Positions 1 through 10,109 of a stretch of 64,000 nt of DNA are shown here, in pieces. Under the pieces are notes generated by a model that made no database searches, was not told the origin of the DNA, and saw only the letters and a list, made by a program, of their open reading frames with translations. Source of the stretch: Macrostomum hystrix (Eukaryota > Platyhelminthes > Macrostomidae); NCBI GenBank assembly GCA_950097015.1, contig CATNEN010000039.1, forward strand, positions 20,763,501 through 20,827,500, written 5' to 3'. The first letter of the stretch is position 1, and every line of letters starts with the position of its first letter. Made by a program: the position numbers and the translations under genes.

Positions 1-2353
1 GCGACCGTTTAGTCAACGCAGCCAGGAAGAAATCATGGAGTTTATCTGCTACATGTTCGAGCAAACAGTGAGCCAGTTAGACCTTCAGAGTGAATCTGCC
101 GAATTAAGAGGGAATCGGCTTAAGGATTATTAGGAATCTGCTGAATGATCAGAGGGAATCTGCTGAAGGATCAGAGGGAATCTGCTGAAGGATCAGAGGG
201 AATCTGCTGAAGGATCATAGGGAATCCACCGAAAGATCATAGCGATCTGCTGAATGATCAGAGGGAAATGTTGAAGAATCTGAAGGATCAGAGGGAGTTT
301 GGGAATCTGTTTAAGAATCAGAGAAAATCTGCCGAATATAGAGAGGTCAGTTCAGGACTATGGGTAGCAGTCGAATAAGAGTGGAGGAACCGCCCCCCCT
401 CGCCATTAGGTCAGCTCCAACGAGACCGTCTGCCAACCGACGGAGCGCAATCGCTGCTTCTACTTCGTGGCCAGCGGCCAGCTGCTGCACAGGCAGTCAG
501 GCACCGGTGCCAGTCAGGGCAAGATGCTCGAGCGCCGCTTGACAGAGCTGGACTGCTGGGGCCTCGAATGCCTCTGCACCGGTCAAGACCAGCGAATCAG
601 CGTTACGGCCTGTTCGTCTTGCCGACTGTTCGTCCTGACATCGCGAAGATTCTACTGGCTGTGCCAGATGTCGGCGCGAAGGACGCACAAGTTGCTGCTG
701 GAGACCGTTGCCGGGCTGTCCAATCAGCTGAATAGTGTGCAGCTCGCGCTGGGACTACCTGACGTACCAACTAACAGTGAGCACATCTAAGCACACATGA
801 GTACACCTGAGCATATATAAGCTACACATCTCTGCACATCTGAGCATATATGAGCCCATATGATCACATACGAGCGTATGAGCACAGCTGAGCATATATG
901 AGCACAGCTGAACTAACTCGAAAAGCCAAATTGCTGAATTTGCAATTAGCCACTGACAAATCACAACCCAGTCACCTGAACCTCTGACTAAGCTAGAATC
1001 GCACGAAACTCTGACTGAAATGCTAAAAAATACCAACTAATTATAAATAGCTTGTAACCGCACTAAACAATGGTTTGCTAAATCAGACGTTCAAGTGGCC
1101 AGAGAAGAGTCACAGCTGCACGTGATGCAAGATCTGCCACAAGAGCCGGAACGGCCAGAGCAGCAGCAGCAGCAGCAGCAGCCAACGCAGCTGGCTTTGC
1201 AGCCAACGAAAAGCAACATTAAGCGCCTACTGAAGGCGGCCAATCTTCAGCTACTTAACGGCCTGCTTTATTCGATCCGCCAGCTCGAGATGCCGGCGCA
1301 TCGACAAGACAAAAGCGAGCAAAGCGTAATGATCTCGTCCAGCAGCAGCCAACCAATGATTTTGTACTGTCTGTCTGGCGTTGTCAATCTAGTGTTGGAT
1401 CAGTCCAACGATATCATCAACTCCGTCATGGAACAAAATGCAATCCTCAGCGCTGGCCAGACATTCGAGATTGCAGGTGAGAGCAGCAGGTTTGCTGCAA
1501 TTCTCTGATATTTTAGAAGATTCTCAGACTCGGGCTGGTTTGGGCCGATTCGCGAAATTATTTATCACGATTCTCCGATTTTAAGTAGCAGAATCCGATA
1601 GGTGAATTTCTCAGTAGGAGATAAGACATTTAATAAATATTCTTTTGAACTTGGGACGATTCTTTAATGCTTGGGACGATTCTCGGACACTTTGGACGAT
1701 TCTCGGATATTTGTTAAGATTGTCGGACACTTAGGACGGTTCTCGGACATTTGGTAAGATTAGCGGACACTTGGGACGATTCTCAGATATTTGGGAAGAT
1801 TGTCAGACACTTGGGACGATTCTCGGATATTTGTTAAGATTGTCGGACACTTAGGACGATTCTCGGACATTTGGTAAGATTAGCGGACACTTGGGACGAT
1901 TCTCAGATATTTGGGAAGATTGTCAGACACTTTGGACGATTCTTGGACATTTGGGAAGATTCTCGGACATTTGGAAAGATTCTCGGACACTTGGGACGAT
2001 TCTCGGACACTTGGGACGATTCTCGGACATTTTGGAAGATTCTCAGACACTTGGGACGATTCTCGGAGATTTTGGAAGACTCTCCTAGATAATAGGGACG
2101 GTTTTCGTAAAATTGTAGCAATGTTGATAACTCGAGTAAGCTTTCAATCTGGAAATATTCAATCTATTGGAAAAAATTCTACCCATCGGCATAGAGACAA
2201 ACTGCGAAATCTGTCATCACCTCAAATGCTGCAGCTAAAGAAAAATGGAAGCTGACCAACGGATCATCCACACAGAAGCAGCACCAGAAGATAATTGTCT
2301 ACCTGATCGACCCAGGTCCAATGGAAAGAAGCTCCGACAGTTATATAGTCTAA
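1..2353 (+). CDS. 3' part of an unrecognised multi-exon gene
   Basis: I do not recognise the family. Proposed exons are 2-67 (enters from the left, phase 0, donor GTGAGC), 410-763 (acceptor CCATTAG, phase 0), about 1100-1476 (donor GCAG/GTGAGA) and 2235-2353 (acceptor CTGCAG, stop TAA). The second exon encodes a Cys-rich stretch (FYFVASGQLLHRQSG, then WGLECLCTGQD and VTACSSCRLFVLTSRRFYWL). The third has a Q-rich tract followed by helical Leu-rich sequence (LKAANLQLLNGLLYSIRQLE, then ILYCLSGVVNLVLDQSND). The short last exon ends in IIVYLIDPGPMERSSDSYIV. Helical repeats of armadillo type are possible but not shown. The acceptor of the third exon is uncertain, because the phase-0 choice near 1109 is weak. 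The start codon lies outside the window. Codon content looks genuinely coding in exons 2 and 3; the last exon is less sure. Confidence 0.5.
110..330. repeat. 22-bp imperfect tandem repeat in intron
   Basis: About nine degenerate units built on GGGAATCTGCTGAAGGATCA lie between exons 1 and 2 of the left-edge gene. The central units (about 145-215) are nearly perfect and the outer ones decay. Confidence 0.8.
785..915. repeat. Degenerate 10-12-bp tandem repeat
   Basis: Loose repeats of the type TGAGCATATATGAGCACA lie just after exon 2 of the left-edge gene. The rest of this intron (916-1090) shows nothing I can name. Confidence 0.5.
1640..2090. repeat. 20-bp minisatellite in intron
   Basis: About 20 units related to TCGGACACTTGGGACGATTC. 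Units ending GGACGAT and GGAAGAT tend to alternate, which suggests a 40-bp higher-order unit. Long open frames across it on both strands are by-products of the 20-bp period and are not genes. Confidence 0.9.
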
Positions 2354-2449
2354 AATTTCTGACAACCAACAACCAGAAGGACAGAGGTTCGATTCGTAGC
2401 CTTTTGAAATGAATTAAAAGTTGATTATTATAACAAAAAACAATTCGCT

Positions 2450-2610
2450 TAATTGTTAAACAAGGACCACTAGAAGAAGAAGGACGGGACACTTAATTCC
2501 TAGGAAAATTCATTAAAGGCAGATTATCACAGAAAAATTCTACATTTCTTTCCAAGGAAAGAGTGTCCTGTCCTCTTGTAGTGGTCCTTGATGTTAAACT
2601 GCGCACTGTT
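2450..2610. repeat. Foldback (inverted repeat) element
   Basis: A left arm at about 2452-2495 (core CAAGGACCACTAGAAGAAG) is matched in inverted orientation by about 2560-2608 (core CTTGTAGTGGTCCTTG). About 65 bases of AT-rich loop lie between them. The arms could form a roughly 40-bp imperfect stem. It looks like a MITE or a solo foldback unit between the left-edge gene and NIT2. No target-site duplication was identified. Confidence 0.55.
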
Positions 2611-2688
2611 AATCAAAAAAAGTTTCTGCATATACTTCAGTTTTTTGTCTCGATTTAAATTTTTCTTCAGATACTAACAGTAGCCAGT

Positions 2689-4002
2689 TTAGTACAGTTC
2701 GGGCCTTTGCTGGCTCCTTAGTGGTATATTTTGGCGCACAGTTTCACACCTGGCCGGATCGATTTCAACTAACACGTGGCCCTCATCTGGGCCGCAGTCG
2801 GCAAGCACTGAGCCCCAAGGATCTACTGCAAGACTGTGGCCGTAAGCCACGTAGCCGCCTGATTGTGGATCACTGGCTGGCGAGCACAGCGCGGTGAATA
2901 GCTGGTTCTGGACAGCGGTGGCTCTGGCCAGCAGTTCCCAATGCGCCGGTCCCGTGGTGGTGTTAAAAGCGCCGGGGTAGACCAGCAGGTCGCAGCCGAG
3001 CTCGGCTAGTCGGGCTGACATTCTTGGAAATCTGATGTCGTAGCAGATGCCCAGGCCGATCTTGGCGAATGGAGTCTGCCACACCTGCGCGGGAGTGCGA
3101 TTAGTGAGAGCGGATGAGATTAGGGGTTGGTGGACAGCCGGATTAACTTAGGTTAACTAAGTTAACTAAGTTCCTAGGGAATTCAGTTGAGATTAGGGGA
3201 TTAGGGTGTACATAGATTCGTGTATAGATTCTTGGGGGGATTAAGGAGTGAATATAGGGATTCAAGAGTGAATAGGGATTAAGGAATTAATATAGGGATT
3301 AAGGAATGAATATAGGGATTAAGGAATGAATATAGGGATTAAGGAATGAATATAGGGATTAAGGAGTGAATATAGGGATTCAAGAGTGAATAGGGGTTAA
3401 GGAGTAAAAAGGGATTAAGGAGTGAATAGGGATTAAGGTGAGGAGAGTTAGAAAATTAAGGTGTGTTAGCGGATTGAGATTTGGATGTGTGTAGATTTGT
3501 ATCAAGGCTTAAATGTAGATTCGGAGATGGGGAAGTAGAAAGATCAGGTGAGACTCTACCCCACCTGCAGCCGGTCCCCAGCGGTGAGTGTGTCGGACTC
3601 CTTGAATCGAATCCTGCCGGGAACGTCAATGTCGAACAGGTGGCACTTGCGGTAGACGCAGGCCACCCCACCGGTGGGCTCAAAGCAGACGCAGGTGTTG
3701 TAAAGCCGGTCGTCCGACGCTCTCTCTGGCACGGAGCCACCGATTAGGTGTACGCCAGTCTCCTTAGCAACGGTTGCTAGGCTAACGCATGTGGGACCGT
3801 CTGGCACAGGCTCCGCGTAGGCTGGGAAGTGTTCATTGCCGTAGGGCGAGTTGAAAACCTCCGGCAGGCAGACGAGATCAGCGCCGGCTCGGGCAGCGGC
3901 ACGAATCATGTCGAGGGCTCGAGCGACATTCTCGGCTTTGTCGGCTCCAACGCGCAGTTGAAGAAGCGCCAATTTGAAGGCTCGACGACCGGTTGAAGTC
4001 AT
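2689..4002 (-). CDS. NIT2: Omega-amidase NIT2 (nitrilase superfamily)
   Basis: Two exons, 3565-4002 and 2689-3084, join in phase 0 and encode 277 residues, close to human NIT2 (276). Omega-amidase hydrolyses alpha-ketoglutaramate and alpha-ketosuccinamate, the products of glutamine and asparagine transamination, in cytosol and mitochondria. The Glu-Lys-Cys catalytic triad is visible: E48 in CLPEVFNSPYG, K119 in YRKCHLFDIDVPG and C160 in GLGICYDIRF. The substrate-loop signatures LVYPGAFNTTTGPAHWELL and GHSLAVDPWG are also present. Splice sites are canonical (CTGCAG/GTGGGG and CGCAG/GTGTGG). The 480-bp intron holds a 20-bp minisatellite, and another array begins about 35 bp upstream of the ATG. 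No mitochondrial presequence is evident. Assignment is firm. Confidence 0.95.
3240..3450. repeat. 20-bp minisatellite in NIT2 intron
   Basis: About ten units of AATATAGGGATTAAGGAATG with point changes, entirely within the intron. Confidence 0.85.
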
Positions 4003-4039
4003 GGCTAGGAAACGCGTGGAGGGCTGGTGATTGAAATTT

Positions 4040-4500
4040 CACTCAGTGGATAACTCAGAATGACACTCTTGGGATAACTGTAAATGTCACTCAGTTGGGA
4101 TAACTCAAAATGGCACTCTTGGGATAACTGAAAATGTCACTCAGTGGATAACTCAGAATGGCATGGCACTCTTGGGATAACTGAAAATGTCACTCAGTGG
4201 ATAACTCAGAATGGCATGGCACTCTTGGGATAACTGAAAATGTCACTCAGTGGATAACTCAGAATGGCATGGCACTCTTGGGATAACTGAAAATGTCACT
4301 CTGTGGATAACTCAGAATGGCACTCTTGGGATAACTCGTTATACACAGAATGGCACTCTTAGGATAACTCTAGGGTAAACAGGAAATTTCACTCTTGGGA
4401 TAACTCAGAATGGCACTATAGAAAACTAGAAATGTCTCTCAGAAAAACTGGAAATGTCACTCTTAGTATAACTAAAAATGTCACTCAAGGGATAGCGCAG
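4040..4500. repeat. 53-bp minisatellite 5' of NIT2
   Basis: Units combine GGATAACTGAAAATGTCACT with GGATAACTCAGAATGGCA. The best-kept copies (about 4125-4290) repeat every 53 bp; outer copies are shorter half-units. It begins about 35 bp upstream of the NIT2 ATG, so it sits where a promoter or 5' UTR would be. The following 4501-4914 is AT-rich with nothing recognisable. Confidence 0.85.
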
Positions 4501-4914
4501 TGGAAATCAGAATTTCGAGCTGAAACCCTTTGAGTTCGGATGTGTTTAATGTACCAGAAAGGATCGAATTTGCCCGAATAGTCCATAAAACTTTATATCT
4601 AGTTTGTGTTGTAACTATAAAGAACCATTAAAAACTAACTCATTGGATTATTTTAGTTTAGCTGTGTCAGCCAATGAACATACTGTGCTGATCATGTATT
4701 TTTAGGTTTAAGGTAGCGTTTAAAAACTACTTGTAAACCATATTTAAACCTCATTTTTCACAAAAATGTGCTTTAACCCAACAATTTAAAAGAGAACTTT
4801 TAAGTGACAGACATCGAAAGAAATAATTGAGAAAACATAGAATTTTGAAATGCAAGCAAATAACTATTTTGCATTAAGATTATTACATATTCATAAATTA
4901 TCTGGTAGAATGAC

Positions 4915-5930
4915 TGCTACTAAGCATGAGGGATCTCGTAGAGTGTCTGTTGCTAAGCATAGGGGATCTGGTGGAGTGTCTGTTGCTAAGCATAGGGGAT
5001 CTGGTGGAGTGTCTGTTGCTAAGCATTTGGGATCTGGTGGAGTGTCTGTTGCTAAGCATGCGTGATCTGGTGGAGTGTCTGTTGCTAAGCATAGGGGATC
5101 TGGTGGAGTGTCTGTTGCTAAGCATAGGGGATCTGACGAAGTGTCTGTTGCTAAGCATGGGGGATCTGGTGGAGTGTCTGTTGCTAAGCATGCGTGATCT
5201 GGTGGAGTGTCTGTTGCTAAGCATAGGGGATCTGACGAGTGTCTGTTGCTAAGCATTTGGGATCTGGTGGAGTGTCTGTTGCTAAGCATGCGTGATCTGG
5301 TGGAGTGTCTGTTGCTAAGCATGCGTGATCTGGTGGAGTGTCTGTTGCTAAGCATAGGGGATCTGACGAGTGTCTGTTGCTAAGCATAGGGGATCTGGTG
5401 GAGTGTCTGTTGCTAAGCATGGGGGATCTGGTGGAGTGTCTGTTGCTAAGCATAGGGGATCTGGTGGAGTGTCTGTTGCTAAACATAGGGGATCTGGTGG
5501 AGTGTCTGTTGCTAAGCATGCGTGATCTGGTGGAGTGTCTGTTGCTAAGCATAGGGGATCTGACGAGTGTCTGTTGCTAAGCATAGGGGATCTGGTGGAG
5601 TGTCTGTTGCTAAGCATGGGGGATCTGGTGGAGTGTCTGTTGCTAAGCATAGGGGATCTGGTGGAGTGTCTGTTGCTAAGCATAGGGGATCTGGTGGAGT
5701 GTCTGTTGCTAAGCATGGGGGATCTGGTGGAGTGTCTGTTGCTAAGCATAGGGGATCTGACGAAGTGTCTGTTGCTAAGCATGGGGGATCTGGTGGAGTG
5801 TCTGTTGCTAAGCATGCGGGATCTGGTGGAGTGTCTGTTGCTAAGCATGCGGGATCTGGTGGAGTGTCTGTTGCTAAGCATAGGGGATCTGGTGGAGTGT
5901 CCGTTGCTAAACATGGGGGGATCTGGTAGT
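4915..5930. repeat. 33-bp minisatellite, about 31 copies
   Basis: The unit contains GGGGATCTGGTGGAGTGTCT followed by GTTGCTAAGCATA. Variable positions fall mainly in CATAGGG, CATGCGT and CATTTGG. Some units read TCTGACGAGTG and are one base short. Because 33 is divisible by three the array is open in several frames on both strands, reading as 11-residue repeats such as GDLVECLLLSI. One-base-short units break each frame, so I treat it as noncoding. Confidence 0.95.
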
Positions 5931-6050
5931 GACTATTTAAAACTGAAACACGAACAAGTTTTTACTATAAGCCACTCAGTATATGCTATGTTTCGTTTGC
6001 ATAGGCAAGTTCTTTATGCATCAAGCATTATGTAATAATCCAGCAGTTGA

Positions 6051-8125
6051 TTAAGCAGCCATCAGCTCATCGTCATTGTTATCTTCGCTTTTGTCGCTTC
6101 GACCATCGCCGCCACCGCCACCGCCAGCGGAACTCTTTTCACCACCATGTCTGGACTGTTGGCGAAAGCCAGCAGTGACGCTGAAGCACAGCTTCAGCAT
6201 CCAGCGTCGATTGTCGCCCTCTTGCAGCGGGAACTTGATGTGATTGGCCAACGCGATGGCCGTCAGTGCCTCCTCTGATGTCTCGTATCTGGCAATAAAA
6301 TTAATAATAATTTCACGAGGGCTGCGGGCTATGGCACATCATTCGGTAACACAAGACACGCAACCAGTGAGTACGCAATTCTGCCCTGACTTTCTCATCG
6401 TTAGGTAGTGTACACTCTCACTGTGCCTTGGAGGTTGGCCCTGAAGGGCGTAAATTGCACGACAAGCCCCCAAGCCTTCTCTCTCCATATTTATGTGTCA
6501 TCGAGCGGAATCGAGTTTAGAAACCTTGGTGCGAGAGGCAAACGCGTTAAGCGCTGTCACTTTACCCCTTCGTATCTGGCGAATTCGGCAAATTTAAATT
6601 GACAATGGCAACCTCAGGAGTTCTGGAGAACTTAGGATCAAGTAGTGGGGATCTGGGCCGGTAACCTAAGGATTTTGGGAGGACTTAGCACCAATCCATG
6701 GGGGATTTGAGAGAGTGCATGGACTGTGACCAACCTGAGCAGGCCGCTACGATGATCGCCGGGAAAATATTCGATACCCAAGTTGCCGTCCGCCAGCCGC
6801 TTGGGAGGCTCAGGCGCTCCAGCTTCGGAGAGCATACTGCGCAGCAACTCCTCTGAGCCTTGCGACGGATGCCCCCAGAAGTACACCGTTCGGGAGGGCT
6901 TAACAGGCGGCGTCTTCCTGGCCACCTTGTCTGACAAGAACCGATTCAAAGTTCGAAAGCCGGCCGAATTCGATGCGTAATTCACCATGGCCTGGGTGCC
7001 GTCGGAGAGTTGCGTCACCTCGCGGACAGGTCGCAGGCTGGTCTGGTGTGACAGGCTCACTGACAAACGGCCGCCAAGCAGGCATTCATTGTTGAGAAAA
7101 GTGACGCAACGCATCGCCGACTGTGGATCCAGCATCTCAGCCATCGCTTGTCCCCGCTTGCCGGCGAAAAATCTGACAACTTTAACATTGCCGTACAGGC
7201 AGAGCAAATTGAACAAGCGATCGCAATTAAAGTTATCAGGCAAGCCGGTGATGTACAACAGACAGCCGGGGGATGTCGGGTTGACGGGCAGGGTGGCCTC
7301 CTGAGACCGAGCCTGGTGCTGATAAGCTCGAGCATTCAAATCTCGATGCTCTCGCTCCTGCGGATAAGCTCGAGGTTCTCGCTCCTGGAAACGCTGCTGA
7401 GAGTCCAACCGATGCGGCAATTCTTGGCGGACGTTTCCACCGCCACCGACTGGTTCAAGCAATGATCCTCCGCCGCCTACTCCGCCCTGACGCCACTCCT
7501 CTATCAGGCTGCTGCCCTCCCTGATCAGCATGTCCTGCACTCTTCTAGAAGCGAATTCGCACAGCAGAGTATTACAATCGGGATAAATATCAGCCCCATT
7601 AATATTTCTCTTAGTCCGCACGGCCTCTTCAAGGCTGGCGAATTCCAGCACAACCTGCAGATTGCGTCCGCGTAGCACGGCCACACGGACCAGTCGGCCA
7701 AATTGGGAGCCAACGCGTTTGAAAATATCGCAAGCCAGTTCGCCGCTTGAACGGAACACAGTTAACAGCAGGGTACTGCTAGGCGAGGCGCTGGCATATT
7801 CGCTCGAATAAATCAGCTCGCCAGGTCGAGAATAGCTTAGCGACACGGGCATGTCCCGAATGCGAGCAGGCCAACCAGATAGATAATTCTCTACTAGAGC
7901 TTTAGCATCTCGAAGCTGCTCAAATTCTACTAGAGCCTGGCCATTTGGCGGCAGCATTGCGACTGACAGTACAGAGCCGTACTGCCTCATATCGTCTAGT
8001 ATGTCCTGCTCAGTTGTGTTAGCTTTTAAATCGCTGACTAGCACAACACTGGACGGTTGAACAAGGCCAGCTGCAGTGGAAGGCGCCATGTCGCCAATTC
8101 GGGCCCGCTTTTGTTGAGAATGCAT
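6051..8125 (-). CDS. hnRNP L-type RNA-binding protein, divergent copy
   Basis: Two exons, 6735-8125 and 6051-6288, join across a codon (AG/A) and give 542 residues, the size of vertebrate hnRNP L-like proteins. Four RRMs are visible. RRM1 (about 26-103) starts SSVVLVSDLKANTTEQDIL. RRM2 (115-195) contains NINGADIYPDCNTLLCEF. RRM3 (285-365) contains NCDRLFNLLCLYGNVKVV and KRGQAMAEMLD. RRM4 (410-510) starts TVYFWGHPSQG and is split by the intron. The tail is Gly- and acid-rich. Proteins of this family bind CA-rich RNA and regulate splicing in the nucleus. The ATG at 8125 is preferred; upstream in-frame sequence reaches 8143 without another ATG. The intron carries a SINE. A tandem paralog lies 2 kb upstream at 10,110-11,771. 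Confidence 0.92.
6300..6575 (-). mobile_element. tRNA-derived SINE, family A (5'-truncated copy)
   Basis: The sequence matches the fuller copies at 35.2, 50.8 and 63.3 kb: GAGGGCTGCGGGCTATGGCA, then CTTGGAGGTTGGCCCTGAAG, then CACGACAAGCCCCCAAGCC. The tRNA-like head (right end, minus strand) is decayed. The left end runs into AATAATAATT, an (ATT)n tail in element orientation. It lies in the intron of the hnRNP L-type gene. Confidence 0.75.
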
Positions 8126-8504
8126 AGCGCAATTAGCAAGCACTTAAAAAAATCAAAATAGCAGATACGTCTTCCAGATTTTCTTGCAAATTCTGAGCAA
8201 AGCCTTTTGATCTACAACCGGTTGACTTTTTTGTAAAATTGCTGCAATTGATTCAAAGCGATTTGCTACTGTTGTAATTTACAGCGGGGTTTAATAGCCA
8301 TAAGGAACAGTATTCGTTTAAAAGCGAACTTCTTCTAAAAGCTGAAGCTGAAACGCCTATTAAAACTATTTAATAGTTAAAGCGAGAATATAAATTTTAC
8401 GGGATTGAGTTATTGGGATGTTGACGTTTTAGGAAGACTAAACATTCTAGTTAAAGGTTGGCAATGGGAAAGTTTTGTATAATCTATTTTTTGTGAGAAT
8501 TAGA

Positions 8505-8705
8505 CAGATAAAGCCTAGCGGTGAGTGCAATGGGCATAGGTCGGGAGTTCGAATCTTAACTTAAAGTAGACAATTACCCAGCTGTAAAATGGGTGCCAGT
8601 ATAATTAATCAGGTGTGGAAATCAGGGTGGTTGTGGGCCTCCCCAGTCCACGGACTGAACTGCTGCTATGCCACTGTCTGTAAATCTAGCTTAACTGAGC
8701 TGGTG
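8505..8705 (+). mobile_element. tRNA-derived SINE, family B
   Basis: Reads AGCCTAGCGGTGAGTGCAAT (A-box-like), GGTCGGGAGTTCGAATCTT (B box), then CCAGCTGTAAAATGGGTGCC and CCCAGTCCACGGACTGAACT. The same modules occur on the minus strand at 40.2-40.5 kb. The flanks 8144-8504 and 8706-8919 are AT-rich with no other recognisable feature. Confidence 0.65.
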
Positions 8706-8919
8706 TAATTTTCATCAATCTTTGGAAACTGCAAGGCCCTCTAAGTTGACCAGCGGGACGATTTGAAAGTTCTAAAGAAAAGCGTGGATGAGAGTAGCAG
8801 AGTACAGCGATCAAGAAAGCAAGCCAACACAATAACTAACTTTGCACAGCGCTTGTCGAATAGCTTAAAAGGATCGTGACAAGTTTATTTGAGCATTCTA
8901 GCCAATAGGTTGTCCGTTG

Positions 8920-9231
8920 TTAGCCATCAGTAATTGGTAGCCAAGTTAATTTCATAAAACAATGAACAAGCGGTAAGCGAACTTTCAGTTGATTAAATTG
9001 TATCAAACTGTAACCGTAGATACAAAGCATAGAGTAGCAAACACTTAAAAAAAGAAAACAAGCAGCAACAATTGATGCATGAACAGCCAGGCAATACCGT
9101 TCGTTTAGTTTGTCCCATGACTCATTAATAAGTCTAGCTTCTTTTGAAGTATCTAATGATTCGACAATAAAGCTGGCAGTCGAACTTCCCGCAACACAAA
9201 TACTTCTTCCTGATTTTGATCTGCCTAACAT
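8920..9231 (-). CDS. Possible small membrane protein, 103 aa
   Basis: An ATG-initiated frame between the two hnRNP L-type genes. The N-terminus is polar (MLGRSKSGRSICVAG) with an acidic amphipathic stretch (KEARLINESWDKLNERY). One strongly hydrophobic segment follows (about residues 50-75, SIVAACFLFLSVCYSMLCIY). I do not recognise a family, and the 3' part after FNQLK looks less protein-like, so an intron may begin there. It could equally be a chance open frame. The surrounding 9,232-10,109 is AT-rich with nothing else seen. Confidence 0.25.
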   Translation of the reverse strand: MLGRSKSGRSICVAGSSTASFIVESLDTSKEARLINESWDKLNERYCLAVHASIVAACFLFLSVCYSMLCIYGYSLIQFNQLKVRLPLVHCFMKLTWLPITDG

Positions 9232-10109
9232 TTAATGTTTTCTGTGTTACCAAATGAGAAAGTTATTTAAGAAAAGAACAATTAATTTCTCGTATATGTT
9301 ATCAGCACAACAAGCATGGGCGAAATCAAGCGACGTCAGAGATAATAGAGAACACGACACCCATACGGGTATTGCTGTTCCCGTATTGCAGTGCTTTTAC
9401 TTTCACTGCCGATTTTTATTTTGAATGTAGAAAGAAAATTAAACGTAACACGATGTGGCAAAAATAGTTGCTATGCAAACTTGATTTAAACTTTTCCCCA
9501 AAGACGAAATTTAAAACATAAAGAAAGTGCGATTCTTTAGATCTCCTTGTTGAATAAACCTACAGCGCAATAGACACACCGGAATAATAATAGCATTTAG
9601 AGGCTGAAATAGCCATGCATGTAATTGAATGATTTTAATAGTTGCATAGGATATTACGTATGTCTTTTGAATAAACCACAGAACTGAACAAAATGTTAGA
9701 TTAAGGAATTAGAAGGGTCAAAATTGAATAGGACGCAACAAGCTAAACTACGAAGCGAATGTGAGCGTTAAACTAGAGGAAAACGAACACGGACTTTAAG
9801 CATGACAACAGTTTGGTAGTATAAATGTGTAAGTAATTAGGTGAATATAATAATTGATTAGCTGGCTTACAAAGAATGATGCCAATTAGGGATCTAAATT
9901 ATAGGACCGGAGCTTTAGGTCGTATGTTACTAAAGAAGACAACACAACATGAACAATCTTACACTAAAACCTTAGCCTTCAAAGAGATTTTTAAAAACTG
10001 CTTTGACATTGAGTTAATTTTTAAACTGACTCAGAGACGACGAAAAATTAAAGTCACAACAATGCATATGCGTGAAGTTGCCATAATCAGTTCGGGATGA
10101 GCAGTCGGG

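Noticed and set aside
4891-6035. Many 11-residue-repeat frames (GDLVECLLLSI, MLSNRHSTRSP), superficially like a membrane or secreted repeat protein
   Set aside because: A 33-bp satellite open on both strands; 32-bp units break every frame.
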